From Actinomyces sp. HMSC035G02 (GTDB taxonomy: Bacteria; Actinomycetota; Actinomycetes; Actinomycetales; Actinomycetaceae): a stretch of 64,000 nt of DNA. The position numbers and the translations under genes are program-made. The notes under the pieces were generated by a model that searched no databases, was not told the origin of the DNA, and was given only the letters and a program-made list of their open reading frames with translations. Of the stretch, positions 18,501 through 25,863 are shown in pieces. Location: the NCBI GenBank assembly GCA_001838165.1, contig KV835908.1, positions 1 to 64,000 of the forward strand, read 5' to 3'. Each line of letters begins with the position of its first letter. The stretch's first letter is position 1.

Positions 18501-19042
18501 AGCCCCTCGAGGTCCTCGACGTGTCTGCGCTTAACTTCGGACCCTTCCTGTTCTCGGGCATGTACTGGAACTACTGGAACTCCAAGGAAGCGCCCGACAC
18601 CAAGTGGAACTCCACCGCCGACCTGTCCTCGTGGAAGCACGGCGCCAGCCCGCTCGGCTGGGGCGACCGCGACGCCGGTACGCCCTTCACGATGCCTGCG
18701 GCGGACCGAGCCATCACGAACTACTTCGTGCGTGACGTCAACTTCGGTACCCTCAGCGCCGACTTCGAGGTCACCCTCGATGTCCGCGTTGACGATGGTG
18801 CAGTCATCTACGTGAACGGCACCGAAATTAAGCGCGTGAACATGCCCGAGGGCACGATCGACGCCAATACGCGAGCCTCCTCCAACGTGGGCCTCACTAC
18901 GGCGAAGAACAAGCTCGTGCGCATCACGGTGCCCCGCAAGCTGCTCAAGGATGGTGTCAACCGTATCGCCGTTGAGTCTCACGCCAACTACGCGAAAGCA
19001 TCGTCCGTGACCTTCGATCTCACGGCAAGCCTGGTGAGGTGA
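15578..19042 (+). CDS. Secreted fibrinogen-like/propeller/Fn3/jelly-roll protein, copy 2
   Basis: A tandem paralogue of the preceding gene, 1154 residues, with the same domain order: signal peptide (cut likely after PAAHA), fibrinogen-like head (CDQTTDGGGWVLIGRGREGW), propeller-like repeats (YVGGNFTGVQ, LLVVGDFTKVNGE), Fn3 from about 680, and jelly rolls at about 772-935 and 985-1154. It differs in having a Pro/Glu/Ala-rich linker (about 948-978) between the two jelly rolls. Shared patches such as CHCSD, LRDDRPIAT and NLNGS show a common origin, but divergence is substantial, so the duplication is old. The ATG follows TGAGGA. No sortase or wall-binding signal is seen. Its stop overlaps the region of the next start, so it may be co-transcribed with the WecG-like gene. 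Confidence 0.8.
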   Translation: MSFMRRCLALGLASVTGLSVLAFSPAAHAAADPLHDGLSEATAAASCWEIKQNDPRSQNGTYWLQTSTMEAPGQFFCDQTTDGGGWVLIGRGREGWETWSQGKGDQEKLKTRPRTAGDFDVVQASHETVNGLLGGTAVSDLDDGIMVQRAWNHRGTAYQTVRMRFPKMRDFIWPFKSAHPVDVKFNREWWVNGGIVWSGFGTNTGWGYVNLTASAQNKYTMGWGYGPLATSWADTSSSTSYFHYNGSIINPYAEAYVRPQLRSTDASFRAIGDGGTPAEKQKDTASEFASPMSWGVTGNLNGSYKEGNIQVQAFEQIGSTMYVGGNFTGVQKGKNGQEIASSGLAGFDATTGEWNGQTFSFNNQVKDLAELPNGKLLVVGDFTKVNGETHVGTVLIDPATGQIDPSWTLQARTGANGGRVSVKSIKIINDHIYLGGIFTHFQGNGASWTYARNGARLDINGKPDRSWNPEFNGTVIDIDVDENEAYYYAAGYFTRAHDRVVENAGRLSTAAGAALDSSWTFQHSYLIGKYQQTVTARNGRVYFGGSQHSLFGYNSDSMTRTSGSITMQNGGDVQASTRSATGVVYASCHCSDFAFQDAYHYLTLGTSWTRADEIQWVGGWDEATGRQLGWTPYRLSSQRFTGAWALEMGDDGALWAGGDFNYSYTSLTSGQWSGGFVRMPARNATAPAVPANLRASDGNSQQVTLKWSSVPGAVSYDILRDDRPIATTTSNSVTVPLGGKNRFFVRAVASDGLRGASTHAYVVDSNGKPAQPDDSSLLVDEDDTWAYHWSTDPVAENWAQTSFDDSAWSRGASPIGYGGPGLNTKLTPGTAKTRPVTTYARINFTVADPTAIGGVNVAVTADDGAVVYVNGNEVARQRMGDGTVDASTFASASVSTPSARADRQLVFVPADKLVAGANTLAVETHLNYRSSSSMTIDGMVQVVTKGNEPAPAPAPEPEPAPQPQPDVPLTPDPDKPLEVLDVSALNFGPFLFSGMYWNYWNSKEAPDTKWNSTADLSSWKHGASPLGWGDRDAGTPFTMPAADRAITNYFVRDVNFGTLSADFEVTLDVRVDDGAVIYVNGTEIKRVNMPEGTIDANTRASSNVGLTTAKNKLVRITVPRKLLKDGVNRIAVESHANYAKASSVTFDLTASLVR

Positions 19043-19047
19043 TCTCC

Positions 19048-19827
19048 ATGACCGCGACGTCAACCCCCGCCGGCGGCGAGGCTCAGCCCGAAGCCGCCGG
19101 CGCGGTCGGCACCCCTGCGACCGACCCCGCGTTCGACGCGATGGCGCAGCGCGTGCTAACCCGAGGGCACACGACCACGTGGCTGAACCACTGGTCCCTC
19201 CTGCACGCCGACTTCCGTGCGCTTGCTCGTATGCACACCGTCGGCTTTGACGGGACCCTCCTGCAGATGCGTCTGCGCGCAGCGGGCCACGAGGTCGCCC
19301 GCACCTCCGCGGACCTCGTCCTGCCGCACGTCTTCGAACGCCTCGAGGACGGCGCTCGCATCACGCTCATCGGGGCCGTGCCCGAGGCCGGTCAGGCCGC
19401 AGCCGAGCGCCTGCACCGCTTCGACGTACAGGTCATCGACGGCTACGAGGGCTTGCGTCGCCTGAAGGCGGATCCGTCTGTTCTCACCGCCTTCGACCCT
19501 CGCCTCGTGATCGTGGGCTTGGGGGCGGGCCTCCAGGAGGTTGTCGCATCCTTCGTTCTCGACCTCCTGCCCGAGGCATCCGTGTGCACCGCGGGCGGTT
19601 GGATCGACCAGTATGCGCGTGCTGCCGACGACTATTTCCCGAACTGGGTGCATGCCGCCCGCCTCGGGTGGGCCTGGCGCGTCGCGCACGAGCCCAAGCG
19701 CCTCACGAAGCGCTACACCGTCGAAGCCCTCGACTTTGTCGCTCACGCGCCCGAGCTGATCTCTCGGCTCGAGGCGATGGGTAGCTTCGACGATCTCGGG
19801 CTGGTCGGAGGCGTGCCGCTTCGCTGA
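19048..19827 (+). CDS. WecG/TagA/CpsF family glycosyltransferase
   Basis: A 259-residue cytosolic, membrane-associated transferase of the family that adds the second sugar to an undecaprenyl-linked sugar in teichoic-acid and capsule pathways. The C-terminal half carries the family pattern: VGLGAGLQE, then CTAGGWIDQYA, PNWVHAARLGWAWRV and HEPKRLTKRY. I use the ATG at 19048 because AGGTGA lies five bases before it; a GTG at 19039 overlapping the preceding stop would add three residues. The first 40 residues are Ala/Pro-rich and variable. It closes the rightward glycan operon and is followed by a strong hairpin. Confidence 0.85.
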   Translation: MTATSTPAGGEAQPEAAGAVGTPATDPAFDAMAQRVLTRGHTTTWLNHWSLLHADFRALARMHTVGFDGTLLQMRLRAAGHEVARTSADLVLPHVFERLEDGARITLIGAVPEAGQAAAERLHRFDVQVIDGYEGLRRLKADPSVLTAFDPRLVIVGLGAGLQEVVASFVLDLLPEASVCTAGGWIDQYARAADDYFPNWVHAARLGWAWRVAHEPKRLTKRYTVEALDFVAHAPELISRLEAMGSFDDLGLVGGVPLR

Positions 19828-19853
19828 CCGAGGTTGACGCTTGTCGTTGTGGC

Positions 19854-19883
19854 GGAGGCCGGACCCTGCGGGGTCCGGCCTCC
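19854..19883 (+). terminator. Terminator after WecG-like gene
   Basis: A perfect 13-bp stem (GGAGGCCGGACCC with GGGTCCGGCCTCC) closes a four-base loop 26 bases after the stop. The tail is GTTATGT rather than a T run. Confidence 0.7.
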
Positions 19884-19911
19884 GTTATGTCTCCAGGCGG
19901 CTGCAACGTGC

Positions 19912-20025
19912 GATCTGGATAGGAAGTTGTGTGCTGGATAGGAACGGCGGTTCTGGATGGCTTATTTTCCTATCCAGATCGCCATAACCTATCCATATCG
20001 TCATAACCTATCCGCATCGTCATAA
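19912..20025. repeat. Inverted array of six 19-bp units
   Basis: Six contiguous 19-base units. The first three contain GGATAGG or a variant (CTGGATAGG at 19916, 19935; CTGGATGGC at 19954). The last three each begin CCTATCC (19969, 19988, 20007) and end with ATAA. The centres keep exact 19-base spacing on each side, with a 14-base step between the last forward and first reverse core. CGATCTGGATAGGA at 19911-19924 and its exact complement at 19968-19981 form a perfect 14-bp inverted repeat. The same layout recurs at 25427-25559. Not a CRISPR: there are no spacers. Confidence 0.85.
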
Positions 20026-20781
20026 GGCGCCCGCGAAGGCTGTCGATCAGCGAGGTTGCTCTTCCGGTGACGCCAACCCATCGGTGCCTTCGTCTGAGAT
20101 CGGCGATTGGTGTGGCTGCCGAGGTGCTGCACGTCGCTGTGGGAAGACGATTGTTGGTTCGCTGTGGTGGCTCGCGCCCGTTGTGCTGGCGGTTTCCCCT
20201 CCGATGTGCTGTTGGGCCGATACGTGGATCTGTGGATGGCATGCTCAAGGCTCTGCTTAGTGGCTTTGCGCGTATTTCCAGCCTCTCGCTGAGAGAGGTT
20301 TGCAGCAAGGCTGGTTTTGGTCGGTGATGCGTCTCGAAGAGTGGGCGCCAGCAGGGGCCGCGGAACGTTTAAAACCCCAGGTCAGACGCTCTATTGTGTC
20401 GACGCTGCGGTCGGCTTTCGGGAGTGTTCAAGGGGTGTGAAGACGGTGGAGTGAGCGTCACTGAACGTGTCTCAAAACGCTTCCGGATAGATGCTTAAAA
20501 AGGGTTATGCAGTGAATGGTGTAGCCCGCACAAAACATTATGAGGGTGTGACGGCTCCCTGTGATGCAGGTGGTGAAGGGGGCTTATGTGTGCAGGTGTC
20601 AAACTCTGGTGGGGCTTGTGAGCTGCTGATCAGGCACCCGTCATCGTGTCGTGTGAGTCGATCGCTAGCGTGCGCTGTTTGTTTGACGGCTCGATCTCAG
20701 AATGTGCGAGGAGTGTGCGCTTGCGTCGTTGTTCGTGTTCTGGCGGGCCGTAAAGAGCTTGGTAGAGCGTTGGAAGTAAAA
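20026..20781. other. Gene-free stretch between convergent genes
   Basis: About 750 bases with no coding region I can support; the short open frames here have no recognisable motifs or ribosome sites. One solitary copy of the 19-base array core (TTCCGGATAG) lies at 20481-20490. I see no transposase remnant, RNA gene or clear promoter. Confidence 0.4.
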
Positions 20782-20813
20782 GTGTGGCCCGAGCCGATCG
20801 GCTCGGGCCACAC
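20782..20813 (-). terminator. Terminator of priming sugar transferase
   Basis: A perfect 32-base palindrome (arms of 16, beginning GTGTGGCCCGAGCCGA), 25 bases past the stop of the leftward gene. On the minus strand it is followed by TTTTACTT, a good intrinsic terminator. Confidence 0.85.
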
Positions 20814-20838
20814 CCAATCACACACAGAGAAGAAAGGC

Positions 20839-21534
20839 TTAGTAGGCGCCCTCGTGACGCAGGAGCGCGGGAATGGTCTGGAGCATGATCCACGCGTCAA
20901 GGGTGAGGGAGCGGTGCTGGGCGTAGGAGAGGTCCAGGTGGACGGTCTCATCCCAGGAGAGGTTCGAGCGGCCGGAGATCTGCCAGAGGCCGGTGATGCC
21001 GGGGCGGACGGCGAACTTGCCCATCACGCGGGGTTCGTACTGTGCAACCTCGCTGGGGAGCGGGGGACGAGGGCCCACGAGGGACATGTCGCCACGCAGG
21101 ACGTTGAACAGCTGGGGCAGCTCGTCGATCGACGTCTTGCGCAGAAAGGCTCCGATGCGCGTAATACGCGGATCGTTGGCCATTTTGAACATGATCGAAT
21201 TTCCGGCCGAGGAGTCGGCCTCATTGGCCTCCATGAGGGAGGCTTTGAGCTCTTCGGCGTCCACGCGCATGGTGCGGAACTTAAACATGGTAAAAGTCTT
21301 GCCGTTGAGGCCGACGCGCTCCTGAGTGAAGAAAGCGGGGCCGCCGTCGTTCAGGCGCACCATCGCAGCGACGATGATCCACAGCGGAGTTAGCAGGATA
21401 ATGCCGAAAAGAGCAGCGAAAATGTCGCACATGCGCTTGATGGCGTTGTCGGCGGAGGCGGCAAGATCCGACGCGTGCTCGAATGCGAGAGCCGTGGATG
21501 CGGCTCGTGCGGTGGGCTTCGTCAAGGTTGTCAT
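20839..21534 (-). CDS. Priming sugar-1-phosphate transferase (WbaP/short PGT type)
   Basis: Transfers a sugar-1-phosphate from a nucleotide sugar to undecaprenyl phosphate, the first step of a lipid-linked glycan. The 231-residue product is the short form without the CoA-binding N-terminal domain. A membrane-embedded hairpin segment lies near 36-58 (IFAALFGIILLTPLWIIVAA), then FKFRTMRVDAEE, KTSIDELPQLFNVLRGDMS, LVGPRPP and RPGITGLWQISGRS, the catalytic and binding motifs of the family. It is on the strand opposite the rest of the glycan locus, separated by about 1 kb holding the 19-base array, and is the last gene before the glyA leader. Sugar specificity unknown. Confidence 0.9.
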   Translation of the reverse strand: MTTLTKPTARAASTALAFEHASDLAASADNAIKRMCDIFAALFGIILLTPLWIIVAAMVRLNDGGPAFFTQERVGLNGKTFTMFKFRTMRVDAEELKASLMEANEADSSAGNSIMFKMANDPRITRIGAFLRKTSIDELPQLFNVLRGDMSLVGPRPPLPSEVAQYEPRVMGKFAVRPGITGLWQISGRSNLSWDETVHLDLSYAQHRSLTLDAWIMLQTIPALLRHEGAY

Positions 21535-21681
21535 CTGTGCGTCTTCCTTCTACTTCATCAAACTCAAATGCTGCATGTCGGTTAGAGGCGGAAAATCCCC
21601 TCTGGACTGGGATATTTACTAAGTAAACGTCCCTAGCGCAACTCAGTCACCGTTAGGTGTTAACCCTAGTCTATCCATATG

Positions 21682-21701
21682 GTTAGCTTGGTTGCTAACC
21701 A
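21682..21701. promoter_or_regulatory. GGTTAGC inverted repeat
   Basis: GGTTAGC and GCTAACC, six bases apart, lie in the 433-base region between the leftward sugar transferase and rightward glyA, amid several further GTTAA words (near 21658, 21706). A possible operator for the sugar transferase; no regulator is nearby. Apart from this and the riboswitch, I see nothing else in the region. Confidence 0.3.
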
Positions 21702-21846
21702 AAGGGTTAAGTACAAGCGAAAAAAGGCTGTGATTTCGTACACCTGACGAGTTGTGCAAGTCAGATCTGAGTGTCCTGTGACCAGCTGGTAGCTTGCTGA
21801 CACCTTGGCAGAATGCGCGGAAAACCGCCGAGCGATAGACTGGTCA

Positions 21847-21930
21847 GCGTGTCGTGACTGGCGAACAGGTGGGCCACCACCGGGGAGCGACGCGTCGGCA
21901 TCGATAGCCGCCCGCCTGGGCTAGAGGCCA
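21847..21930 (+). promoter_or_regulatory. ZTP riboswitch (pfl motif)
   Basis: The sequence CGTGACTGGCG, then AGGTGGGCCACCACCGGGGA, a linker stem, and CCGCCTGGGC at 21912-21921 match the conserved blocks of the ZTP-sensing pfl riboswitch. It lies about 40-120 bases before the glyA start. The downstream genes glyA and folD are the usual targets: low 10-formyltetrahydrofolate raises ZMP/ZTP, which turns on one-carbon genes. Confidence 0.88.
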
Positions 21931-21967
21931 CTGCCAACCATCATCGGATGATCAATAGGAGAACCCC

Positions 21968-23251
21968 ATGGATTCCCTCAATGACATGACACTTGCGCAG
22001 CTGGATCCTGAGATTCAGGCAGTTCTGGATGCCGAGCTTGGTCGCCAGCGTGACACCCTCGAGATGATCGCCTCGGAGAACTTCGTGCCGCGCGCTGTCC
22101 TCGAGGCGCAGGGCTCGGTCCTCACCAACAAGTACGCCGAGGGCTACCCGGGCCGCCGCTACTACGGTGGCTGCGAGTTTGTGGACGTCGCGGAGTCTCT
22201 CGCCATCGAACGTGCGAAGCAGGTCTTCGGTGGCGACTACGTGAACGTTCAACCCCACGCGGGCGCTCAGGCTAACGCAGCCGCCCTCATGGCCATGGCG
22301 AATGTCGGCGACCCGATCCTCGGCCTGTCGCTGGCCCACGGCGGTCACCTGACCCACGGCATGCGCCTGAACTTCTCGGGCAAGAACTATCGTGCCGTCG
22401 CCTACGAGGTTGACCGCGAGACCATGCGCATCGAGCCTGAGAAGGTTCGTGAGGCTGCCCTTGCGGAGCGTCCGCGCGTCATCATCGCGGGCTGGTCCGC
22501 ATACCCGCGTCACCTCGACTTCCAGGCCTTCCGCGACATCGCGGACGAGGTCGGCGCCGCCCTCTGGGTGGACATGGCTCACTTCGCAGGCCTCGTGGCT
22601 GCGGGTCTGCACCCGAACCCCGTCCCCTTCGCCGACGTGGTGACGACGACGGTCCACAAGACTCTGGGTGGTCCTCGTTCCGGCATGATCCTGTCCTCGC
22701 GCGGCGAGCAGTGGGGCAAGAAGCTGAACTCTTCGGTGTTCCCCGGCCAGCAGGGCGGCCCCCTCATGCATGTGATCGCCGCGAAGGCCATCGCCATGAA
22801 GGTCGCGCAGACCGACGAATTCAAGGACCGCCAGCGCCGCACCCTCGAGGGCGCGCAGATCATCGCTGAGCGCCTGGGCGCTGACGATGCGAAGAAGGCT
22901 GGCATCAAGCTGGTCACGGGCGGCACCGACGTGCACCTCGTCCTCGTTGACCTGGTTGACTCCGAGCTCAACGGTCAGCAGGCCGAGGATCTGCTGCACG
23001 AGGTCGGCATTACCGTCAACCGCAACGCCGTCCCCTTCGACCCGCGTCCGCCGGCCGTCACCTCGGGTCTGCGTATCGGCACTCCCGCCCTCGCGACGCG
23101 TGGCTTCGACGCCGAGGACTTTGCCGAGGTTGCGGACATCATCGGCACGACCCTGTCCCAGGGTGCGTCCGGCGGCAATGTTGAGGTGGACGCACTGCGC
23201 GCCCGCGTCAAGAAGCTGACGGATAAGCACCCGCTGTACGCCGGGCTCTGA
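21968..23251 (+). CDS. glyA: Serine hydroxymethyltransferase
   Basis: Converts serine and tetrahydrofolate to glycine and 5,10-methylenetetrahydrofolate in the cytosol with pyridoxal phosphate. The 427 residues match the family end to end: EMIASENF near 33, [15 protein letters not shown], and [13 protein letters not shown] with the cofactor lysine at about K231. The ATG follows TAGGAGA. It sits under a ZTP riboswitch and is followed after two bases by folD, so both are probably one message responding to one-carbon state. Confidence 0.97.
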   Translation: MDSLNDMTLAQLDPEIQAVLDAELGRQRDTLEMIASENFVPRAVLEAQGSVLTNKYAEGYPGRRYYGGCEFVDVAESLAIERAKQVFGGDYVNVQPHAGAQANAAALMAMANVGDPILGLSLAHGGHLTHGMRLNFSGKNYRAVAYEVDRETMRIEPEKVREAALAERPRVIIAGWSAYPRHLDFQAFRDIADEVGAALWVDMAHFAGLVAAGLHPNPVPFADVVTTTVHKTLGGPRSGMILSSRGEQWGKKLNSSVFPGQQGGPLMHVIAAKAIAMKVAQTDEFKDRQRRTLEGAQIIAERLGADDAKKAGIKLVTGGTDVHLVLVDLVDSELNGQQAEDLLHEVGITVNRNAVPFDPRPPAVTSGLRIGTPALATRGFDAEDFAEVADIIGTTLSQGASGGNVEVDALRARVKKLTDKHPLYAGL

Positions 23252-23253
23252 TC

Positions 23254-24162
23254 GTGAGGGCTCCGTGGGAGGGCCCCGCCGGGGTCCTGGATGGCAAGGC
23301 GACCGCTGCCGCTATTAAGGCGGAGCTGAAGGAGCGTGTTGATCGTCTGCGCGAGGCCGGGGTCGTCCCGGGCCTCGGCACGATCCTCGTCGGCGAGGAC
23401 CCCGGGTCCGTCGCCTACGTCGCTGGCAAGCACCGCGATTGCGCGCAGATTGGCGCCGAGTCGATCCGCGTGGACCTGCCCGCAGACGCGACGCAGGAGC
23501 AGGTGGAGGCTGCGATTGATCAGCTCAACGCAGACTCTGCCTGCACGGGCTACATCGTGCAGCTGCCCCTGCCGCGCGGAATCGATACGAACGCCGTCCT
23601 GGAGCGTATCGACCCCGCGAAGGACGCGGACGGCCTGCATCCGATGAACCTCGGACGCCTCGTGCTGCGAGGCTCGGGTCCCATCGATTCGCCTCTGCCG
23701 TGCACGCCGCGAGCGGTCATCGAGCTCATGGAACGCCACGGGATCAACCTGGCCGGAAAGAACGTTTGCGTCATCGGTCGAGGCGTGACCGTGGGCCGTT
23801 CGATCGGCCTGCTGCTCATGCGCAAGGAAGTGAACGCGACGGTCGACGTGTGCCACACGGGCACGACCGACCTGGCCGATCATGTGCGCCGGGCGGACGT
23901 CATCGTGGCTGCGGCTGGTTCTGCTGGGATCATCACTCGCGACATGGTGGCCCCCGGTGCGATCGTCCTCGACGTTGGCGTCAGCCGCGTGCAGGGTGAG
24001 GACGGCAAGGCTCGTCTGATGGGTGACGTCGCGGACGGCGTGGATGAGGTGGCCAGCTGGCTCAGCCCCAACCCCGGTGGCGTTGGGCCGATGACCCGGG
24101 CGCTCCTCGTGACGAACGTCGTTGAGGCTGCCGAACGCCAGGCAGGAATCAGCGCGAACTGA
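23254..24162 (+). CDS. folD: Bifunctional methylenetetrahydrofolate dehydrogenase/cyclohydrolase
   Basis: Interconverts 5,10-methylene- and 10-formyltetrahydrofolate with NADP. The 302-residue product has the catalytic [11 protein letters not shown] (Lys about 59), [18 protein letters not shown], the dinucleotide-binding GRGVTVGRS, and the [10 protein letters not shown] signature. The GTG start lies two bases after the glyA stop, so expression is coupled and shares the riboswitch. The first nine or so residues (RAPWEGPAG) are an unusual lead-in before VLDGK, the usual family start. Confidence 0.95.
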   Translation: MRAPWEGPAGVLDGKATAAAIKAELKERVDRLREAGVVPGLGTILVGEDPGSVAYVAGKHRDCAQIGAESIRVDLPADATQEQVEAAIDQLNADSACTGYIVQLPLPRGIDTNAVLERIDPAKDADGLHPMNLGRLVLRGSGPIDSPLPCTPRAVIELMERHGINLAGKNVCVIGRGVTVGRSIGLLLMRKEVNATVDVCHTGTTDLADHVRRADVIVAAAGSAGIITRDMVAPGAIVLDVGVSRVQGEDGKARLMGDVADGVDEVASWLSPNPGGVGPMTRALLVTNVVEAAERQAGISAN

Positions 24163-24210
24163 CAGGCGTGCGTGGCCTCGGCGCATGTGGGGGCCGCACG
24201 CGAACGCACC

Positions 24211-24249
24211 GGAGGCGCGGTGAGGATATCCATTCCTCGCCGCGCCTCC
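24211..24249 (+). terminator. Terminator after folD
   Basis: GGAGGCGCGGTGAGG pairs with CCTCGCCGCGCCTCC over 15 positions (one wobble) around a nine-base loop, 48 bases after the stop. Tail TCGTTC. Confidence 0.7.
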
Positions 24250-24292
24250 TCGTTCATCTAGACTGAAGAAAACTCTTGTTAAGGAGAAAACG

Positions 24293-25120
24293 ATGACTCT
24301 GACGGTGACCACCGTGAACCTCAACGGCATTCGCGCCGCCCACAAGCGTGGCTTCCTCGACTGGCTGGAGGCTAGCGATACGGATGTGCTGCTGATGCAG
24401 GAAGTGCGTGCGCCGGAGGAGATTTCCCGCGAGATCATGGGCGAGGCCTGGGACAGCGTGTGGGTTCCCTGCCGTATCAAGGGGCGCGCCGGCGTGGGTG
24501 TAGCTGTGCGACGCGGGCGCGCGGTCCTGGAGGGCGAGCCTCGCCCGGTTCTCGACGGCGCTGAGACGGACGTGGATTCGGGCCGTTGGCTCGAGGCCAT
24601 CGTGCGCCCCGAGGGGGGCGAGACCCCCGTGCGAGTGGTCTCCGCATACTTCCACTCGGGTGAGAAGGACACTCCCAAGCAGGAGGCCAAGATGGCGCAC
24701 CTGCCGCGCATCGGCACCCGCATGGCCGAGCTGATCGCCGAAGAGGCCGCCGGGGGCATCTCCTCGCTCGTGTGCGGCGACTTCAATGTCGTACGCTCCG
24801 AGGCCGACATCAAGAACTGGAAGCCGAACCACAACAAGCGCGCCGGCGTCCTCGACGAAGAGATCGCTTTCCTCAATCAGTGGGTGGTGGAAGGCTGGCG
24901 TGACGCCGTGCGCGACCTGGCCGGCGACGTGCAGGGCCCCTACTCGTGGTGGTCCTGGCGCGGCCAGGCCTTCGTGAACAACGCGGGTTGGCGCATCGAC
25001 TACCAGTACGCGACGCCCGCCCTGGGCGAGCGCGCGCGTTCCTTCGCGATCGGCCGCGCCGACGAGTATGCGGAGCGCTTCTCGGATCACGCGCCTGTCT
25101 CGGTGACCTACGAGATCTGA
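24293..25120 (+). CDS. xth: Exodeoxyribonuclease III family nuclease
   Basis: A 275-residue AP endonuclease / 3'-5' exonuclease of the ExoIII family, for base-excision repair. The active-site set is visible: NLNGIRAA (Asn), LMQEVRAPEE (Glu), the tyrosine near SAYFHSG, GDFNVVRSEAD (Asp/Asn) and SDHAPVSV (Asp/His). The ATG follows AAGGAGA at good spacing. It stands alone, between the folD terminator and a large non-coding stretch. Confidence 0.95.
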   Translation: MTLTVTTVNLNGIRAAHKRGFLDWLEASDTDVLLMQEVRAPEEISREIMGEAWDSVWVPCRIKGRAGVGVAVRRGRAVLEGEPRPVLDGAETDVDSGRWLEAIVRPEGGETPVRVVSAYFHSGEKDTPKQEAKMAHLPRIGTRMAELIAEEAAGGISSLVCGDFNVVRSEADIKNWKPNHNKRAGVLDEEIAFLNQWVVEGWRDAVRDLAGDVQGPYSWWSWRGQAFVNNAGWRIDYQYATPALGERARSFAIGRADEYAERFSDHAPVSVTYEI

Positions 25121-25133
25121 CGTTTCATTGACG

Positions 25134-25181
25134 AGGCCGTGGCTGGCCTGGGAGCGAGCGTTTCCTGGGTGGCCACGGCCT
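25134..25181 (+). terminator. Hairpin after exonuclease III gene
   Basis: AGGCCGTGGC and GCCACGGCCT pair over 10 bp with a 28-base loop, and TT follows. A partial third copy of the right arm (GGCTACGGCCTTTC) occurs at 25197. Confidence 0.5.
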
Positions 25182-25260
25182 TTCGCGTCCCCGGGTGGCT
25201 ACGGCCTTTCATGTCTGCGGGCGACCTGTTGTATGAGCTGTGGCACTGTTTTCCAAAATT

Positions 25261-25365
25261 TCGCACGTAATTCGTTTGGGTGAAGTTTCAACAATCGCTG
25301 GAAACGTTGCAATTCCAACAGTGTGACTTCAAAATTTGAAGTAGTCGCGAGGGAATTACGTGCGA
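25261..25365. repeat. 105-bp element bounded by 13-bp inverted repeats
   Basis: TCGCACGTAATTC (25261-25273) and GAATTACGTGCGA (25353-25365) are exact inverted repeats. Between them lies a nearly perfect palindrome, ACTTCAAAATTTGAAGT (25326-25342), and GGAA/TTCC pairs near 25299 and 25313. It is AT-rich compared with its surroundings. It could be a MITE-like remnant or a binding region; no gene is inside. Confidence 0.55.
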
Positions 25366-25426
25366 CATTGATGGGGCCTGGCTGCCGTGCTCGTCGATGA
25401 TGGTGGTTGTTCCCAGGCCCAATACA

Positions 25427-25559
25427 CATCCGGATAGGTAACGATCATCCGGATAGGTAGCGAAGATCCGGATAGATAACGAGCATCCGGATAGCTTAAT
25501 AACCTATCCGGATGTGCATAACCTATCCGCGTGCGCGCAAGCTATCCGGATAGTGCCCC
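25427..25559. repeat. Inverted array of seven 19-bp units
   Basis: Seven contiguous 19-base units. Four forward units hold TCCGGATAG (25430, 25449, 25468, 25487). Three reverse units hold CTATCC (25504, 25523, 25542). Spacing on each side is exactly 19 bases and the step at the inversion is 14 bases, the same as at 19912-20025. CATCCGGATAGGT at 25427 and 25446 has an exact complement at 25502-25514. Between convergent genes, with no coding region. Confidence 0.85.
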
Positions 25560-25649
25560 GAAGATGGGGCTTTGGGGCCTGGCGGTGCTTGCAGATTGTG
25601 GTGTGGCTTGGGCTGGCTACTCGCAGTAACGAGAGTGCGCCGGTGTGGA

Positions 25650-25815
25650 GGGCGCCGGAGGGACCGGAAGGCCTGGCTGCGGTGCCCGTGGGCGGTGGCG
25701 GGGCCTGGCCGGGCTTCGAGACGACGCGCCGAGCGAAGCTCGCGGCGCGGACGGCTCGCGGGCGGGCCGCCGCCCACGGCGCAGCCCGGTCCCACGGCCG
25801 GGGCCTCCGGCGCCC
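25650..25815. repeat. GC-rich long imperfect palindrome
   Basis: GGGCGCCGGAGG (25650-25661) and CCTCCGGCGCCC (25804-25815) are exact complements. Inner stretches also pair, for example CCGTGGGCGG near 25685 with its near complement near 25770, and GCTTCG (25713-25718) with CGAAGC (25734-25739) at the centre. The whole could fold into one long branched hairpin, right after the stop of the leftward gene at 25864. No gene is supported here although GC-rich frames stay open. Confidence 0.55.
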
Positions 25816-25863
25816 GGAACACCAGCGCGTGATGAGCGCGCGACGGCGTGGTGAGCAGGGGGC

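Noticed and set aside
11896..19042. Sortase-anchored adhesins
   Set aside because: Neither protein ends in an LPXTG-type motif, hydrophobic segment and basic tail; both end directly after a jelly-roll domain.
20067..20327. A small gene in the 1-kb gap before the priming sugar transferase
   Set aside because: No ribosome site, no motif and no membrane or signal pattern; treated as non-coding.
19912..25559. DnaA boxes or an origin of replication at the 19-bp arrays
   Set aside because: The cores share only TATCC with the DnaA box; no dnaA, dnaN or gyrase genes are near and the spacing is strictly 19 bases.
25427..25559. CRISPR array
   Set aside because: Units are contiguous with no unique spacers, direction flips in the middle, and no cas genes are in the window.
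25560..25863. A small gene in the GC-rich stretch between the 19-bp array and the RNA ligase gene
   Set aside because: Several frames stay open only because of the GC bias; none has a ribosome site or a recognisable motif, and the stretch is better explained by inverted repeats.
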